A stretch of 8,128 nt of DNA from a bacterium. Its GTDB lineage: Bacteria > Zixibacteria > MSB-5A5 > GN15 > FEB-12. The translations under genes and the position numbers were made by a program. Numbering within the stretch: the first letter of the stretch is position 1; each line of letters starts with the position of its first letter. The stretch spans positions 1 to 8,128 of the forward strand of contig DAOWIM010000276.1 of the NCBI GenBank assembly GCA_030640905.1. The letters run 5' to 3'. Under the pieces are notes generated by a model. It had not been told where the DNA came from, ran no database searches, and worked only from the letters and a program-made list of their open reading frames with translations. Shown in pieces: positions 6,199-8,128 of this stretch.

Positions 6199-7056
6199 AT
6201 GAAAAAAATGTCTCAACAGTTTCTGTCTCTGGCTGCCGCAGCCATTCTGGCCATCATCCTTGCCTGTGGGGATGATTCCGGCACTAAATCCGACAATCTC
6301 AATGATTCCGATTTCGCTGCGTTCATGAACGAATACACTGAGATCGATAAGTTTACCGTCGATATGTTATCGTCGATGTTTGGATTCATGGGCACGATAG
6401 TTGACAGCGCCACACCGGACCCATCTTCACGAGACTATTTCACCGGCACAGCGACTGACGAAATCGCAATCGTGTACCACGAGCCGAGCCAGTTCTGGTA
6501 TTGTTCCACCTCGTATTCTAACAGTGGTGTCCTCTTTCAGGTTGTCGATTCTATCCAGTTCCGACACGGCGATGAAATCGTCCAGTGGCCCGACAGCCTT
6601 CTGGTAACGGAAATCGCAAGCTTCCTGCGCGTTACGGCCAGTGGTGGTGACATCCATCAGGCCTCAGCTTTCCAGAATCTTACTCTATCCCGCCCCACCG
6701 CCGAAACCGACACGGTGACGATTAACGGAACCGGCAATGTGACCGGGGATGTTTCCTGGACCACGGCGACCGGGACCGACTCTACCTCGTGCCATGCCAC
6801 TTATGATCTGGACTATACCATCAGTGATCTGAAGTTCGATCTGCTTGAGGAACTCGACGGGGAGGCAGATGAAATCAGATGCGCATCTGAAGGTGTCGTT
6901 GACATGACCGGTAGTCTCAACCTGAGTTGTGCCGGCACCGGGGGAATAACACTCGGCGGTGCGTGGAATGTTCTACAGACGTACGACGACGGTTTAATCA
7001 CCTACGTAATCACCAACGGAATTTTCACCTGGAACTTCACCCAACCCTGCCCATAA
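6199..7056 (+). CDS. Predicted lipoprotein of unknown function
   Basis: This 285-residue protein starts at ATG 6199 (MKKMSQQFLSLAAAAILAI...). The signal ends in the lipobox ILAC, with Cys23 as the expected lipidated residue, followed by GDDSGTKSDN. Acidic residues just after the cysteine resemble surface-export signals described for Bacteroidetes lipoproteins, though the match is loose. The rest is predicted mostly beta (for example DTVTINGTGNVTGDVSW and GSLNLSCAGTGGITLGGAW), with further Cys at 102, 198, 228, 244 and 284. No family is recognised. A frame extension back to TTG 6160 is rejected because that codon is part of the -35 box and would spoil the signal peptide. An alternative start at ATG 6208 keeps the lipobox. 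The gene lies 74 nt after the beta-helix gene and has its own promoter. Confidence 0.85.
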   Translation: MKKMSQQFLSLAAAAILAIILACGDDSGTKSDNLNDSDFAAFMNEYTEIDKFTVDMLSSMFGFMGTIVDSATPDPSSRDYFTGTATDEIAIVYHEPSQFWYCSTSYSNSGVLFQVVDSIQFRHGDEIVQWPDSLLVTEIASFLRVTASGGDIHQASAFQNLTLSRPTAETDTVTINGTGNVTGDVSWTTATGTDSTSCHATYDLDYTISDLKFDLLEELDGEADEIRCASEGVVDMTGSLNLSCAGTGGITLGGAWNVLQTYDDGLITYVITNGIFTWNFTQPCP

Positions 7057-7089
7057 CAGGTTAGTGGCTGGCCCGCCGCCCGCTAAACT

Positions 7090-7117
7090 CGCGTAGGGTG
7101 GGGGCTTGTCTCCCACC
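7090..7117 (+). repeat. Isolated CGCGTAG hairpin unit (no MITE ends)
   Basis: CGCGTAG is followed by GGTGGG (7097-7102), a loop and CCCACC (7112-7117). It aligns without gaps to 3539-3566, with four differences that preserve the stem (GGTGGG/CCCACC versus GGGCGG/CCGCCC), while the CGCGTAG lead and the GGCTTGTCT-type loop are kept. No TGTTGAAAAA ends are found around it. Confidence 0.7.
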
Positions 7118-7126
7118 AGCTAAGTT

Positions 7127-7169
7127 GTGGCAGGTCTTGATCCGCCTATGGCGGATTGTGACCTGCCAC
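7127..7169 (+). repeat. 43-nt near-perfect hairpin after the lipoprotein gene
   Basis: The arms 7127-7146 and 7150-7169 are 20 nt each with a TAT loop. Seventeen pairs are Watson-Crick. The three central positions would be U.U, U.G and G.U in plus-strand RNA, so the structure is tighter on this strand than on its complement. No T-tract follows, so a classical intrinsic terminator is not supported. It may be a REP-like repeat or a 3' end stabiliser of the lipoprotein message. Confidence 0.6.
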
Positions 7170-7860
7170 CCTCTCCCACTCAACCTCACCAAATCCCGCA
7201 AACCCGCGAAAAATAAGGCTCTTGGGACGCTTTTCGCTTGACAAACATCGGCTGTCAGGTCATGTTACCTATGATTTCCGATTGACATCGGGAAGAAATC
7301 TACAAGACATCTCGCATTGACATCTTCGGGAGAGGACGACGTTGAAGACCGCATCCGAGCGATCCACAGCGATCAGGATTAAAGACAGGTGAGGGTCACA
7401 GATGGACGCGTTAGGTGATCTTGTCATTGATACTTGTCAACAGAATACTGTCTGGTTGATACGAATCATCCACAATGAAATATCACGAAAGGGGAAGCTA
7501 TCTATGGACTAAGGGTGAGAGCATATCTGTGTAACTGTAGGAATACTCCTCTGGAGACTATTCTTCACTTACACGATTGATCTAGGTGAAGGAAATACAC
7601 TTTGACAAATTGAAATTAATCGCACTGAAGTCAGCATGGACCTGATGACAGTCAGTATCGCTACTGCTTAAACCAGGGAGATGGAATAAGAAAGCAAGCA
7701 CTAGTGAACTGGGCGTGGTAATGCTGAGAGAGGGTGACACTATGATCATGTCATATGTTAGTCATCGCACTCAGTGACCAAATTCCAATAAGGGAGGTGA
7801 TACAGGAAGAGATAAGTAGTGTGGTTTGACAGAAGCAAATGGAAATCAAGAATTCTAATT
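7170..7860. other. Long gap with TTGACA cluster and Shine-Dalgarno-like motifs
   Basis: About 690 bases without a convincing gene. The plus strand has five exact TTGACA hexamers (7238, 7282, 7317, 7602, 7826), and TGTCAA at 7435-7440 gives one on the minus strand. None of the plus-strand copies has a good -10 at 16-18 bp. Two copies of ATTGACATC lie 35 bp apart (7281, 7316), CTTGTCA is repeated at 7420 and 7433, and TTGATAC at 7427 and 7456. SD-like purine motifs occur at 7387-7395, 7729-7736 and 7791-7800, with only very short frames behind them. No tRNA, riboswitch or intron motif was recognised. Confidence 0.5.
7402..7512 (+). CDS. Possible 36-residue small protein
   Basis: ATG 7402 begins a 36-codon frame (MDALGDLVIDTCQQNTVWLI...) ending at TAA 7510-7512. 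It is preceded by AGGTGAGGG (7387-7395), a fair ribosome-binding site. The sequence is not recognisably homologous to anything and has no clear membrane segment, though TVWLIRII is hydrophobic. It lies alone in a gap otherwise lacking genes, and a frame of this size is expected by chance in a region this long. The SD is the main support. Confidence 0.22.
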   Translation: MDALGDLVIDTCQQNTVWLIRIIHNEISRKGKLSMD

Positions 7861-7865
7861 GGAGG
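7861..7865 (+). promoter_or_regulatory. Ribosome-binding site of the last gene
   Basis: GGAGG at 7861-7865 lies 7 nt before ATG 7873, an ideal position. It fixes the start of a gene that is otherwise only visible as a fragment. Confidence 0.8.
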
Positions 7866-7872
7866 TTAATAA

Positions 7873-8128
7873 ATGTATACTCTACAAAAACGACATATGG
7901 TGGGGTTTTTCCTGATATTTTGTCTCCTTGCCATTGCGATGGTGCAACCCGCCGCCGGAAAATCGGTGTATTTGTCAGCAAATCACCACACAGGGCAGTT
8001 TGATGCCTGGAATATTGGTTCAACCGGCTTGGTAAGTTATCAGGCATCCTACAGCTTAAATCATGCGCTGGAACCCGCTGGAATCGGGATCGATGGATTA
8101 ACCGGGATTAATCCTGTAACCTTGGAAC
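7873..8128 (+). CDS. N-terminal part of an exported protein of unknown function (runs off the window)
   Basis: Eighty-five codons are visible, without a stop before the window end. Residues 1-29 form a signal peptide (MYTLQKRHMVGFFLIFCLLA, continuing to ...VQPAAG), with likely cleavage near AAG/KS. The mature start KSVYLSANHHTGQFDAWNIG, then a stretch with SYQASYSLNHALEPAGIGIDG, gives short alternating strands and turns ending in G-I-D-G, which could be the first blade of a beta-propeller of the kind found in surface proteins. That is a weak impression, not an assignment. The excellent GGAGG site and the signal peptide make it a real gene. An overlapping minus-strand frame (7751-8047) is a shadow of it. 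Confidence 0.85.
   Translation, partial: MYTLQKRHMVGFFLIFCLLAIAMVQPAAGKSVYLSANHHTGQFDAWNIGSTGLVSYQASYSLNHALEPAGIGIDGLTGINPVTLE

Noticed and set aside
7097..7169. Intrinsic terminator after the lipoprotein gene
   Set aside because: Both hairpins are strong, but neither is followed by a T-tract. They are better described as repeats.
7515..7645. GTG-started frames of 19-21 codons at 7515 and 7586
   Set aside because: They are too short, lack properly placed ribosome-binding sites and have no recognisable sequence.
7751..8047. Minus-strand 98-codon frame
   Set aside because: It overlaps the signal peptide and ribosome-binding site of the gene at 7873, which has far better support.

Overview
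The window looks like a chromosomal stretch from an uncultured bacterium of the Fibrobacteres-Chlorobi-Bacteroidetes (FCB) side of the tree. Zixibacteria or a similar candidate phylum is a guess. The main clue is the C-terminus of the large protease, which carries the FPNPFNPATTISFDLP / YNLLGQ / SGIYLYRI signature of a type IX secretion (Por) sorting domain. Three of the other proteins also carry export or lipoprotein signals, so most of the window serves the cell envelope or the outside of the cell. No rRNA, tRNA, CRISPR array or transposase gene was seen.

Layout. 1-69 is probably the tail of an upstream gene ending at a TAG stop. 70-233 is a small non-autonomous inverted-repeat element (MITE copy 1). 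234-511 is a leader region with a sigma70-like promoter and a doubtful 52-codon ORF. 512-3439 encodes a secreted subtilisin-family protease with a type IX sorting tail. 3440-3602 is MITE copy 2, inverted relative to copy 1. 3624-4718 (minus strand, convergent) encodes a cytoplasmic protein of unknown function with a SLOG/DprA-like first half. 4865-6124 (plus, divergent from it) encodes a secreted right-handed parallel beta-helix protein. 6199-7056 encodes a small lipoprotein behind its own good promoter. 7057-7872 is a long gap with two hairpin repeats, five TTGACA hexamers and several Shine-Dalgarno-like motifs. 7873-8128 is the start of another exported protein that runs off the window.

How it fits together. 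The protease, beta-helix protein, lipoprotein and last protein are all predicted to be exported, but nothing ties them into one pathway. The SLOG-like protein is the only clearly intracellular one and is the best candidate for an undescribed function. The most striking non-coding signal is the pair of MITE copies. Each has a 4-bp target duplication ending in TAG, and in each case that TAG is the stop codon of the gene to its left, so the element entered the end of a gene without changing the protein. Inside the MITEs, and once alone at 7090-7117, is a hairpin unit (CGCGTAG + stem + CTTGT-type loop + stem) whose stems vary in a compensatory way. A second theme is initiation: the beta-helix and lipoprotein genes have a TATCTTG -10-like box 10-15 nt before the ATG and no ribosome-binding site, whereas the protease and the last gene have clear GGAG/GGAGG sites.
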